From NCBI RefSeq assembly GCF_032854445.1, contig NC_088302.1, positions 3,715,338 through 3,779,337 of the forward strand: a stretch of DNA of 64,000 bases, read 5' to 3'. Source of the DNA: Liolophura sinensis. Lineage: Eukaryota > Mollusca > Polyplacophora > Chitonida > Chitonidae. Positions 36,594-47,265 of this stretch are shown here, one piece after another (the first letter of the stretch is position 1; each line of letters starts with the position of its first letter). Below the pieces are notes generated by a model. It was not told the DNA's origin. It worked only from the letters and a program-made list of their open reading frames with translations, and made no database searches. A program made the position numbers and the translations under genes.

Positions 36594-36935
36594 GGATCTG
36601 ATCTCACAGGTAGTCCTGATTACCCAATCAGATGCCACACGACTTACAACCGTAAACAATGGATCTGATCTCACAGGTAGTCCTGATTACCCAATCAGAT
36701 GCTACAACACTTACAACCATGGATAATGGATCTGATCTCACAAGTAGTCCTGATTACCCAATCAGATGCCACACGACTTACAACCGTGAACAATGGATCT
36801 GATCTCACAGGTAGTCCTGATTACCCAATCAGATGCCACAACATTTACAACCATGGACAATGGATCTGATCTCACAAGTAGCCCTGATTACCCAATCAGA
36901 TGCCACACGACTTACAACCATGAAAAATGAATCTG
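36594..36935. repeat. 67-bp tandem array, five copies
   Basis: Units at 67-bp spacing with GGATCTGATCTCACAGGTAG, TCCTGATTACCCAATCAGAT and GCCACACGACTTACAACC. Two subtypes (CACACGACTT and CAACATTT/CAACACTT) alternate, hinting at a 134-bp higher-order unit. Confidence 0.95.
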
Positions 36936-38340
36936 ACCTCACGGGTGGTCCTGTCCGGCGTACCTGTTAAGTCACTTTTAATGTCAAAATGTCCATATCG
37001 GAGGCCCTAAATGAAGTAAAGTCATTATTATTTAAACTTTGTCAAACTGAATAGGACGCTTCAAAAAGGGTCCTTTGTATTCCACCTGTTGTCAAACTTC
37101 TTAAAAGCCCTCATTTCCTTATCTAACTTAAAAGCATAAATCTTGTGTTTCCTACTTGTAAATAACTACTTAAAATGATTCAAGGTATATATAAGCGATT
37201 CCAATCTGTGCAATGTTTATCAAGCTGAGGAGACCATCTATCATGTTTTACTCGTGTGTCCGCAGTACACTGTTCAAAGATAAATGTTGTTTTCTGATCT
37301 TGTAGAAGCTGGAATTGTAAATCCAACTCTGAGAACTATGCTTTGTCCACCGAAAAATGCAAGTTTAGTGTTTTCAGTTATGTTGAATTTTTTATGTAGG
37401 ATCCACAGATTTTATGCCACACCATTGCAGCAATAGTTCTCAGTGGACTGACCATTGTTGAAAGTTATTGGGTGTGGTATAGAAAAAACTTCACTATGAC
37501 TATAATCAACACCGAAGACGTTCTAGGTATGAATGAAACATATCACGAAAAAAATATTTTGAAGATGCAGGCAGGCTCCAATGGCTCATCGATTCCTTTT
37601 TCCTGAAATAAGTTTATTTGTCTCCAGTCGTTGCATTTTGCGTCAGCTGTCAGAACGAATACAGATATTACGCTTGGTGAAATCGTTTAACATCAGTTCA
37701 TTCCCTAAAGAAGCTCTGTTAGGATCTGCTGTCGTAACTCCCTGCGGGGAAATCTTGAATGATATTAAATCAAACTCAGCAAATGATACTGGAAACGAAA
37801 AACATCCCACTTGAGTGCATGTCTGTGAACAACAGAAAAGTTACATTTTATCCCTTTAGCTGAGAAATTACAAGTCCATTCACATTAATAATATGATTTC
37901 TGTGCCAATCCCGTTCTTCCCCAAGAGAATATTTTATCAAATTTTTGGATCGTTTTCAAATAATTTTTCTGTTGGTTTTTTACTTTTGACTCTTTGTCTA
38001 TTTTCTGCGCATCGTTTATCACACTTGAGTGAAACGTGAAATATGATTTCTTTTTCATTTAGTGATAAAGAAATTTGTCAGTTCCCTTGTTCAAATTACG
38101 TTATGGCTCACATATTCTCTATGTCATGTATCTTTTTTTAATTTCGTTTTTATTTTTGATTTTTTGCTTTTTTGTATTTTGTTTTTTTGAATGAGTGCTG
38201 GCGAGGGGCGAAGATTTTTGGTTTGACAAACTGTAATGTGTACGAAATCTGTTGGGCCAAGTAATGACAGCACAGCATTATAAATAATTCTAGACGTGTG
38301 AAGTCTAATAAATTGCAGTTAACCTCACTTGTCATCTAAT
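36936..38340. other. Unassigned stretch
   Basis: AT-rich, with short frames only. Confidence 0.45.
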
Positions 38341-38580
38341 GTTGCTGACACCATGAGGCAGGGGGTGGGGTGTAATTTGCTACTATTTATTCATTTCCTT
38401 GAGCAGAAAATTAACGGGGTTTTTTTTAACGGGGTTTAATTTTTTTACACGACAGCTGCCAGTAATTTTCTTTGTGTGTAAATATAATTTAAGGTGTACA
38501 GCATAGAGAGTAAAACCAGAACAGCGACGACAGTGTGATAGCTGATAAATCGTCACACGTAACTGGTGAAATACGGCTTC
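38341..38580. mobile_element. Dispersed 42-bp-core element, single-core copy
   Basis: Begins near CCATGAGGCAGGGGGTGGGG and GTGTAATTTGCTACT. It later carries CATAGAGAGTAAAACCAGAA and one 42-bp core (38530-38571: ACAGTGTGATAGCTGATAAA, then TCACACGTAACTGGTGAAAT). The core and its left flank match the 81-bp repeats at 13494-13700. Confidence 0.55.
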
Positions 38581-38989
38581 TTGTCAATTTATCTTAATTT
38601 TATATTTAGGTTGCTCCATGTTTCGGGCCTCTCACAAGCACGGTTTGAACATCTTTTGTAACAATACTAAGGTGACCAGTAATAACATTTTACATGGATG
38701 GTATATACAACCTGACCATTCACAGTCACGGCTATATCTCCCAGCAGTGTATACAGACAAATCAAACCCTCCTACCTGCTTTGAATTGATGTAATTCAAG
38801 ATTATAGAAGCTGCTGGCTTAATATTGTAAATAATGATGATTACGTCTGCTTTTGAGGGGTCCCAAGTATAGAGAGCCAAGAACGACGAATATGAAAGCT
38901 TATAAGAAAATTTCCTTTCTGCGCTTGAAAACTTTGCAAAAAATGGTGTAAACGCTAAAAGGTAGAACCTTCAGTCACTGACACTAGGA
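38581..38989. other. Unassigned stretch
   Basis: No gene or repeat identified. Confidence 0.4.
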
Positions 38990-40040
38990 AAGCTAGAGCT
39001 AGGAAACCAAAAGTAGCGGATGCGCATTAATGCTAATGCTCATGTGACAGCCAAGCAAGTTCTCAAGGATCCTACCATGCGAAAGGTACTTGATGACCTT
39101 CAGAGAAAACATGCTACTGTCCCTATCGTATTCTAGAGCCATCAGTACTCTGGAAAAACTATTGAAAAACATCAGACTTTTCTCATAAGGAGGAGTGTAT
39201 CCATTCCTTCCCATCAGATCGACATACCATAACTTTACGGAATCCCAAAAATGCATGAATCCCCATACAAAACTCGGTTTCGAGAAGCTGTTTCTATTCT
39301 CTTAACGAAGGCACTACAAGAAGTACAATCATTTTCGAAAAAGTACTGTTGTGCAATTGAAAAAAAATTCGGGCGTTAACTATTTGTGGATCCTTAAAAA
39401 CTCCAAACGTCTCACTGAAGAACAAGACGCTCAAATATACTACAGAAAAAGGGCATCTCTACTTGGTATTCTCCACTGTCTATACTACAATACCTCAAAC
39501 GGATTTAACAGAAAGAATTTCATCACTCATTTTATCGGTGTTTAATAAAACTGGTCCTCGCTACATTAACATAAAAGGTAACAAAGCCTTCTACATACAA
39601 GAATCGCCATTCATGGGATGTTTCGAATTGCTTGAGTTTCTCATTAATAATATGTACGTGAAATTCGGAGAAACCATATATCAAAAGTGTACAAGTATTC
39701 CGATGGGTACCAGTTGCCCTCTTTTCGCTGACCTATACCATCTGTTCTTGTATTCTTGTGCTATGCAGGATTAATCCTCACCAGGTTCGATCTTTCTCAC
39801 AAAAGGGTATATTGATGATCTGCTGGGTTTAATCAGTGCATATATAGCAAAGGCTGTGAAAGATATTTACCCACCATTGCTGGATTTAAATTAAAAACCA
39901 CAGGCTCTTCAGATGGTACATCTTACCTGGACGTATATTTGTATCAAGACAAAACTGGTTCCCTCTCTCGCAGATTTTACGACAAGAGGAAGAGTTTCAA
40001 TTTTGACACTGTAAACTATCCTTACTTGGACAGCAATATA
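38990..40040 (+). pseudogene. Decayed retroelement reverse transcriptase, copy B (most complete)
   Basis: In order across several frames: VLDDLQRKHATVPIVF; YGIPKMHESPYKTRF (from 39236), the Y-G-x-P-K-x-H motif; NYLWILKNSKRL; FSTVYTTIP; ELLEFLINNMYVKFG; IPMGTSC, then FADLY; the catalytic box YIDDLLGL; DIYPPLLDL; SYLDVYLYQDKTGSL; YDKRKSFNF. The order fits a full RT core of a Penelope-like or related non-LTR family. Frameshifts and stops separate the blocks, so it is inactive, although YIDD itself survives. No endonuclease domain could be recognised downstream. Confidence 0.75.
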
Positions 40041-40174
40041 TAGAAGGGTCCTGCATATATGCTGTGTACATATCTCGCCTTGTAGCCTTTGTTAGATCCT
40101 GTGCGTTATATGACGATTAGCACAAACCATTCAAGAAGTAAGGAATTATATCAAGTTATACCAGCCATCAACCA

Positions 40175-40480
40175 GTATGAATGTTCCCAAAACGACGTTT
40201 AACACAAACCATGAAAGATGTAAGAAAGTATATAAAGAACGAAATTCGGTCGGAAAATCATGGAAGGAGAAGCAGTCAACAGTTGATGTTGGAAAGACTC
40301 AAGGCATGTCCAAGGCAAATGAGTGAAAACAGTATTCAAACCATGGACCATGCCAGTATATAAGTTGTCGATAATAAAATATGTATCTCAGTTGCGCTTT
40401 GATTGCAACTGTTCATACATCCACCGTGGCGATCTAATTCAACACGATGAATGTGAAGTCCCAAGCCCAGGGTCAAGCGA
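40175..40480 (+). mobile_element. Dispersed repeat, plus copy (probably downstream part of copy B)
   Basis: Contains TTCCCAAAACGACGTTTAAC, AGAAAGTATATAAAGAACGA, AGTTGATGTTGGAAAGACTC and ATAAAATATGTATCTCAGTT. Relatives lie at 16015-16245 (minus), 41090-41580 (plus, interrupted) and 48474-48590 (minus). It begins about 135 bp after the reverse-transcriptase similarity ends. Confidence 0.6.
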
Positions 40481-41089
40481 AATTAGACACTATCATAAAA
40501 CAGAGTGCCAGAGATTCAGTATGCTCTGTTCATATTTTCTTAGCAGAGAATTATACTCTGTGAAGACATAAGTTACCGTGGTAATACGCCTGACATCGCA
40601 AGTTTGGTGATAAATGGTTTAATTTTAATTTACTACACAAACAGTAATGAAAATCAATGCGCTAATGTAAAATTAAGCCATGAGAAAGTACTGACTCAAG
40701 CTCCACCATCAATAGCAGTTCTCAATAAAGGGTTTTCTGTTCGACATCGGAAATAATATCCTTTGCTGGAGAATAAATCGTCTATTATCTGAATACTGAA
40801 CTGATCCCAGCCATGGTCGGAGGTAAAGTATTTTTTTTGCCTGTTGGCAGCTGTTTTTTCCATGGCAGATTTCCTTTTGTCCATTTACGCTTAGATGTAA
40901 TTTTGGATGGTCTTTCTGATTTTTACAATACAGTTTGATGATGTACAATAAAGATTGAGGTGAAGAAGAATATACTTGAGAGCCAGTGTTTGAAAGGTTG
41001 AGTTTTCAAAGACAAGTCACAAATCCTTTACGAATCTATGCGTCGAAACAGGCGTTCTTTTACCGGCAGTCAACCAATATGGACAACAA
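40481..41089. other. Unassigned stretch between repeat copies
   Basis: No gene recognised. The minus-strand frames here are short and lack domains. Confidence 0.4.
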
Positions 41090-41580
41090 TGTCAACAAAG
41101 ACAAGGTCATTTCTCACAACCACGTACTGTACAAAAAATCTAAAGAACTCAGAAAGTATATAAAGTACTAAATTATGTAGGAATCATGCAGACAACAGTT
41201 TTCAGTGATGTTGGAAATTTATTTATTTGATTGGTGTTTTACGTTATACTCAAGAATTTTTCACTTATACGACGGCGGGGAGAATTATAGTGGGAAGAAA
41301 CCGAGCAGAGCCCGGCGGTAACCCAGAATCATCGATGAAGTGGACTGGAACTCAGAGCGACTACATTGGTGGGTGGCTCCTAGATCATTGCGCCGTGCTG
41401 ACGTATTGAGACCCTCGGCCACGGGGGCCTCTAATAATGTTGCCAAAGCGCAGCGCATGTTCCAGGCGAATGAGCAAAATCAGTATTCAAATCGTGCACT
41501 ATGCTAGTATACAAGTTATCGATTATAAAATATGTATCTCAGTTGTGCTTTGATGGCAACTTTTCGTATATCATATACTG
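41090..41580 (+). mobile_element. Dispersed repeat copy interrupted by a SINE
   Basis: The left part (to 41216) has AGAAAGTATATAAAGTACTA and CAGTGATGTTGGAAAT. The right part (from about 41436) resumes with ATGTTGCCAAAGCG, AGTATTCAAATCGTGCAC and ATAAAATATGTATCTCAGTT. Together they match 40175-40460 with the SINE removed. Confidence 0.65.
41217..41435 (-). mobile_element. SINE copy with internal changes, nested in an older repeat
   Basis: Reads TTATTTATTTGATTGGTGTT, TTCACTTATACGACGGCGGG, GAGCAGAGCCCGGCGGTAAC and a head remnant GGCCACGGGGGCCTC. The middle segment with the GCAGGTTGCTGGCAGACC-type sequence is missing. Its flanks (GATGTTGGAAA and AATGTTGCCAAA) look like a decayed target-site duplication. 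Confidence 0.75.
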
Positions 41581-41760
41581 AATGCCCAAAAGCCAGCAAA
41601 TCATTAACATACTGTCTAGTGACTGAGAAAGGCCGGGTCTGGCGAGGGTTACTAATTGAAAGTTTCTGCATATAGTCGTATTCATACGAGAGCAGGTATA
41701 GGTCAGCCAAAAGAGGGGCACAACTTGTACCCATTGAAATACCTATATACTGCAGCAGGT
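41525..41760 (-). pseudogene. Decayed retroelement reverse transcriptase, copy C (fragment)
   Basis: The minus strand reads MGTSCAPLLADLYLLSYEYD, then FSVTRQYVNDLLAFGHSVYD. These are the segment around the catalytic box that copy A lacks. The box reads YVND instead of YxDD, so it is inactive. It lies in opposite orientation to copy B. Confidence 0.7.
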
Positions 41761-43029
41761 ATCACACTTTTAATCTGATCATACTTTGATCATATACCAT
41801 TTGCAATGAGGAATTGCAATTTACCAAGAGTTTGGAAATATCTGTGACGATTTGGAATATCTGTTGGACGACTGTCGTTTTCTCTTTACTCTAGGGGTTA
41901 TATATGCATGCCTGTGAAAAGCTTTCTTGTTCTGTTCTTTATGGTTTCCACGGTAACCTCTGTTTCATTAAGTGACTAACCCTCTTGTACATCCTTTTCA
42001 CTAAGTAGCTGCTGGTACTGTTTTCCTGACAATGGCGAGCTCTTGTGGACTCCTTGTGGAGACATTCCTTCTTGGACTCACTTTACACACGACTGTGGAA
42101 CATTAACAGCAATTAGCCTCCTTAAGTAGCACATCACCATTAAGGACTTTTACAGATGTCTTCAGAGATCTTAAGTAGCTGAGGAAACAAGTGGCTTCTT
42201 TCAGTAGTGTCTAGTCCTGAATGCCACCAGGCCTACATCCTACCATAATGGCTGTTAACATGTTCGCTACATCGCGTGGAAATGGGTCCACAAGATCCTG
42301 GATAATTTACTGAAATTGTCCATGAAGGATCATGAATCACACGCCTAAAAGGGAAGCCATTTTGTCTCACATGAGCTTGGCAAAAACTAAAACGTCGATT
42401 ACTGAAGCAGTTCGAATTTGTCACCCTCACGATACTGTATTCTGTGTTCAGTGTCATCGTTCTTGGCAATTCTGGACAAAATTCAACCTGCTGCGCTATA
42501 AAACTTTCGAACCAATGTAATTTGGGATTGATTGCAAAAGCACATTTGAACAAAAAATTGAAAAGGGCGTTTAGGAAATTCCGGTACTCTTGCATCCATG
42601 CGTTCATGTGAAGGGCATATATCAGGGAGATGATGTGATCGCTGTAATCCTATATCTGACTTGTTCACTAAACTTGCTCTTGAGTTACCCTGCACCACTA
42701 GTGGCTCGAACATTAATTTAAGTACGGGATGTGGGTTTCGTTAATTATTTATCTCTGTAGCCCAGTTTATTCTCTGCTGAGACAGACAGTCAGTGTTGAT
42801 ACTTTGACGTACAAGGTAAACAAAGAGCTCCAGGTTGTTGTGAGTTGTTGGCAGTGGAGAATGTTGATTAACGGATTGGTGGAATCCAAACCTCTTCGAC
42901 GACATACGTTCCATGTCCGTCACCGACAACAGGATACGCAGGTCAATAACCCCACACCTGTATCCATAGTTATATATATATTATATTATATTTATTATTA
43001 AGCCTTCCTACAGGTCACGACAGAGTGTT
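41761..43029. other. Unassigned stretch
   Basis: The longest frame is 124 codons (minus, 42233-42607), unrecognised. It may be part of the neighbouring retroelement remnants, but no motif shows this. Confidence 0.4.
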
Positions 43030-43319
43030 CTTGATTTACTCAGGGGCCTCCGTGGCTGAGTTGGTTAGCACGCTAGCACAGCGTAATGACCCAGGAGTCT
43101 CTCACCAATGCGGTCGCTGTGAGTTCAAGTCCAGCTCATGCTGGCTTCCTCTCCTGTCGTAAGTGGGAATGTCTTCAGCAACTTGCGGATGGTCGTGGGT
43201 TTCCCCCGGGCTCTGCCCGGCTTCCTCAAACCATAATGCTGGCCGCCGTCGTATAAGTGAAATATTCTTGAGTACGGCGTAAAACACCAATCAAATAAAT
43301 AAATGACTTGATTTACTCA
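43030..43319 (+). mobile_element. Intact tRNA-derived SINE with perfect 13-bp target duplication
   Basis: The element is 43043-43306 (264 bp). It is bounded by CTTGATTTACTCA at 43030-43042 and again at 43307-43319. It starts GGGGCCTCCG and has a Pol III A box TGGCTGAGTTGG (43053-43064) and a B box AGTTCAAGTCC (43122-43132), a tRNA-related head. The body carries GGATGGTCGTGGGTTTCCCC. The 3' core CCGCCGTCGTATAAGTGAAA then TATTCTTGAGTACGGCG is followed by an AATAAATAAAT tail. It encodes no protein; such elements need a partner LINE. The perfect duplication implies a young insertion. Confidence 0.93.
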
Positions 43320-43786
43320 ATTTAAATCCCCCCCTCACACCCCCCCCCCCCCCCCCGTCATACAGCAACTCAACCATCTCAGGAAGCATCTTCCATTTAA
43401 GCTTCAACTGAATCTACAAGTTTTTCCAGGAAATAAATCGTTCACTTCTAACAATTTTTTTATTAGTTTGAATTAAAATCCATCAATTCCCCTTTGACGC
43501 AAAACTGTTGTATTCATATTTAGAGCTCAAACTGGCATGGGGAAGTACTGGCGGGAAATGTGCATCTTGGTAGATATGCTTCGCTCTGATTGGATGATTT
43601 ATTTGACACACACACCATTGGCATGGACCTGCCCAAAATCATAACAAAACGACCTAGGCCGTTACATATTAACAAAAAGGGGAGAGCGGTTGTTTTAAGA
43701 GTTTTATTCTCTGTCTAATGGCTCCGTAGTGCTCAAATCACAAGATCATGACAAATTACGCTTTATTTTTTAAACCAGTGACGTCC
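43320..43786. other. Unassigned stretch with C-rich run
   Basis: Contains a C-rich homopolymer run near 43340-43357. No gene. Confidence 0.5.
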
Positions 43787-43972
43787 GCTGTTGGAGTTAC
43801 TGACCAGTGTCGTCCGCTGTTAGTATTGTTGACCAGTGATCTCCACTGTTAGAATTGTTGACCAGCGACGTCCACTGTTAGAATTGTTGACCAGCGACGT
43901 CCACTGTTAGAATAGTTGACCAGTGACGTCGACTGTTAGAATTGTTGACCAGTGACGTCCACTGCTAGATTT
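43787..43972. repeat. 29-bp tandem array
   Basis: About six to seven units of TTGACCAGTGACGTCCACTG plus TTAGAATTG. Early units differ more (GTCGTCCGCTG). Confidence 0.92.
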
Positions 43973-44025
43973 GTCCACACTCTCACTTGTTTGGATGCGG
44001 TTTTAAATAAGGAGGTTTACATCTA

Positions 44026-44150
44026 AACGTCTACCAGCAACCTGCCGATAGTCGTGGGTTTTCCCCGGGCTCTGTCCAGTTTCCGTCCACCAGAATGTTA
44101 TTTGTTAAATATTCTTGTATACGGCGCAAAACGCAAAGCAAATAAATAGG
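44026..44150 (+). mobile_element. 5'-truncated SINE copy, diverged
   Basis: ACCAGCAACCTGCCGATAGT, GTGGGTTTTCCCCGGGCTCT, and AAATATTCTTGTATACGGCG followed by an AAATAAATA tail. The internal GTATAAGTG segment is partly deleted. Confidence 0.75.
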
Positions 44151-44730
44151 TGTAGCAGATTGCACAGTGATCTCAGCAGATTGAAGCCCTGACACATGCA
44201 ATTAGCCTGGTTCATGAGTTAAGTAGGACATGCTCACTTGGACGAGTAGGGTGAATGGAAACGACCTTGTCGTGGGAAAAATAGACTAGATTAGTGACCT
44301 CTAATGTAAAGCATGCCAATGTGACCTCATTTCTTATTTCCACATTAATAAATCTGATTTATCGTGGATATAGTTGTATTGGCTAGAAAGTGATCAATAA
44401 TGTCCAGATATTACAGCCATCCAGCCACAGTGTCTATACATTATGATATAGCTTACTGATACTCGAAGCTTAACCCCTTCTTTTAGTCATGTAGTGGTGT
44501 GCTAGGCTTTATCGTTGTGGTTTATTAACGTCACTGTGTTTTGCCACATCCGGGTTCTTCGTAGCACAGTTTCAAATACTTATGATAATGAAATCCAAAT
44601 TTTAATAAAATTCATAACAGAACTTCTTTCAGCAATATTTTCTGTTTTTAGTGTTTTTCACCATTCTATTGAGTGGCAAGACAGATATGAAAAGCCATCA
44701 CACTGTGCAAAACACCCCACAGGAATTGAT
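44151..44730. other. Unassigned stretch
   Basis: No gene or recognised repeat. Confidence 0.45.
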
Positions 44731-44905
44731 GGAGTGAGTGAGTGAGTGCTTGGGGTTTAACGTCGTACTTAACAATTTTTCGGTCATATGACGACGAAGG
44801 AATGGATGTTGTAATGGAAGTACCGAGCTCTATGCTGTAACGCCCATCTTGGTTGGCGGCTGATATACGAATGTCTGTTTCGACGCATAACTATTCCAAG
44901 GTCTC
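44731..44905 (-). mobile_element. Third SINE-like family member (GAGTGAGTGAGT end)
   Basis: Reads GGAGTGAGTGAGTGAGTGCT, TTAACGTCGTACTTAACAAT, TCATATGACGACGAAGGAAT and GATATACGAATGTCTGTTTC. The second and third blocks resemble, base for base over much of their length, the 3' core of the SINE at 43043-43306. The head is different or missing. The last block recurs at about 48730-48760. Confidence 0.65.
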
Positions 44906-45224
44906 CGAAACCTTATCGAGATTTCTTAGATTAAAACTATTCTCTCATATATCATTTAAGCGTCTAAAAATACTGTTTATCGAATTACATGACATGTTTC
45001 CTTCAAATGTTAGCGATCATTTTGGCGCACAGTAACTTGTGTTACACCAGATGTACAAATAAACATAGGAAGTATGACTTTGTAGTTACACACAGGTGTA
45101 ACTCACTGTGATAATCGCCATAAGCTTTGCTCGCCAAACCGTTGTGCAAATCGTTGTGTAAGTATGTTACAGAAGGACCCCTGACCAATCCAGCCTTTAT
45201 CCACCTGTAGTCGTACAGGTGAAA

Positions 45225-45600
45225 AATCTCCATGAACAACGGTAGAATCAAACAAATAATAAGTGTTTAAGTATAAGTGGAGAATCCTCATGTACAACGT
45301 TTGAAGTAAACAAATACATTAGCAAATAAGTACTTTAGTATAAGTGGAGAATCCTCATGTACAACGTTTGAAGTAAACAAATACATTAGCAAATAAGTAC
45401 TTAAGTATAAGTGGAGAATCCTCATGTACAACCTTTGAAGTAAACAAATACATTAACAAATAAATGCTTAAGTATAAGTGAAGAATCCCCATGTACAAAG
45501 TTAGAAGCAAACAAATACATTGACAAATAAGTGTATATGTGAAAAATCCCCATGTACAACGTCTGAAGCAATGAAATACCTTAACAAATACGTGTACAGT
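45225..45600. repeat. 67-bp tandem array
   Basis: About five units at 67-bp spacing (for example 45301 and 45368) with TTGAAGTAAACAAATACATT, AGCAAATAAGTACTT and TAAGTGGAGAATCCTCATGT. The last copies are diverged. Confidence 0.92.
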
Positions 45601-46308
45601 TTTGAAAAACACAAAGGAATTGAAACAGGTGTCTAGGATTCCACATGACAGCTTTCACTGACCTCTAGACGGGAACAGGGAAATTGTCATCTTGACCACT
45701 GATTAATCCGCTGTTCCAGAATAGACGAGTTGACAGATGGTTTGACGAGATATCTCAAGAGACGTTCCCTAAGTGACACATGCAAACATGAAAGCTTATC
45801 CTGTGACTGCCTCTAATTCTGAAAGTTATTTAACAGAGATGAAGAACCAAGTGCCATAAGCAAGCTGAGTTTTGTCATTTTTTGATGCGAGTATTTCCAC
45901 GGTATATAGTACTTTCCCCCTGAGGGTTTGTCAAAACACCCACTGACCACATTGCCCTTCACCCCTTTCAATATTTTCCAGTTTATATTCTGAACGAAGA
46001 ATTTAGGTTTTGCAAATATTCAAATATTAAGCATTGTGATCTACGTAATGCGTTTGACCCTCTTTATTTCAGAATGTCGCCATCATATTTTTGAACAAAA
46101 ACGTCGGTGTTTCCAACAGATGTAAATCTTACTTCAAAGGAAAAAAAATTAGTCATGATCAACTTTATTTTCAACGTTTCTCAGAATTTAACTCTTCGGG
46201 GTTTGAGATTGTAATAAATTAGTCAGTCGTGTTTAAATAAACCTGATGTTACTTCACGCGTTGGACTGATGACAACTGAACATTGAGCTTAGCTTAACTT
46301 AGCCTGTC
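45601..46308. other. Unassigned stretch
   Basis: No gene or repeat identified. Confidence 0.45.
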
Positions 46309-46582
46309 TTATTTATTTATTTATTTATTTGATTGGTGTTTTTACGCCGTACTCAAGAATATTTCACTTATACGACGGCGGCCGGTATTATGGTGGGTAG
46401 AAACCGGGCAGAGCCCGGGGGAAACCCACGACCATCCGCAGGTTGCTGCCACACCTTCCCACGTACGGCCGGAGGGGAAGCCAGCATGAACTGGACTTGA
46501 ACTCACAGCGATCGCATTGGTGAGAGACTCCTGGGTCATTGCACTGCGCTAGCGCGTTAACCAAGTGAGCAACGGAGGCCCC
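46309..46582 (-). mobile_element. Full-length SINE copy
   Basis: The reverse complement of the 43043-43306 element is complete, from the ATTTATTTATTT tail to GGAGGCCCC at the head. On its own strand the A box reads TTGCTCACTTGG, with changes, so Pol III promotion is doubtful. No clear target duplication, which suggests an older copy. Confidence 0.88.
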
Positions 46583-46687
46583 TTAGGAAGAATCTGAGTT
46601 AGAATATATATGTACGTGGGAAAGATTCAAGACGTACAACACAGGGATGAAAAAGTTACCGAATTTTGTTCTGCACTTTTGTATAGG

Positions 46688-46728
46688 CGTCAACAGCGCG
46701 CTAACCAACGCAGCCACGGAGGCCCCTA
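46688..46728 (-). mobile_element. SINE head fragment
   Basis: CAGCGCGCTAACCAACGCAG then CCACGGAGGCCCC matches the tRNA-derived head of the SINE in reverse orientation. A plus-oriented tail fragment follows at 46765. Confidence 0.7.
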
Positions 46729-46764
46729 GCGTGTCTTAAAACAGTTAATACTATCCTAAGTATC

Positions 46765-46860
46765 CAGCACGGGTTTAAGCGGAGAGGCCTACACCGTCGT
46801 ATACTTGAGTACGGCGTAAAACTCCAATAAATAATGCAATACAAAATAAATAAATTTAAA
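46765..46860 (+). mobile_element. SINE 3'-end fragment
   Basis: CCGTCGTATACTTGAGTACG, then GCGTAAAACTCCAATAAATA and an A/T-rich tail: a shortened version of the SINE 3' core. Confidence 0.65.
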
Positions 46861-47196
46861 AATACAAAAAGGGAGAATAAAGAAGAAAAGGCGCCAATGA
46901 GAAAGCCATTGTTTCCCTTAACCATAAATCATAGAGCTGATAGCATGGTCATCACAAATACATTTCAAACCTGGTCCATGGACGTGGAATGAATACATTC
47001 CAGTCTCTGACTGTTGACGAGGCCTCGGTAACAATAGGCGGTTCAATAAGCCTGTGGGGCCATTTGTACAATGGAAGGTTCGCTGACGATCACTTGTCGT
47101 CCACCAATATGGTGTGTGTATGTGTGCGTCACATGTGTGGAAAGTTCGTTAGTAAAATGCCACAGTGGTTTGTACATCGAAACTTCAATTTCCTGA

Positions 47197-47265
47197 CCGC
47201 CGTCGTATCAGTAAAAATTTCGTGAGTATGGACTTTTAGTAAAAATCAAATTAATTAAATAAACG
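47197..47265 (+). mobile_element. Degenerate SINE 3'-end fragment
   Basis: CCTGACCGCCGTCGTATCAG, then TAAAAATTTCGTGAGTATGG and AATCAAATTAATTAAATAAA: a diverged SINE core and tail. Confidence 0.55.

Noticed and set aside
43043-43140. A tRNA gene at the A and B boxes
   Set aside because: No cloverleaf with proper acceptor and anticodon stems. The sequence is the head of a SINE with tail and target duplication.
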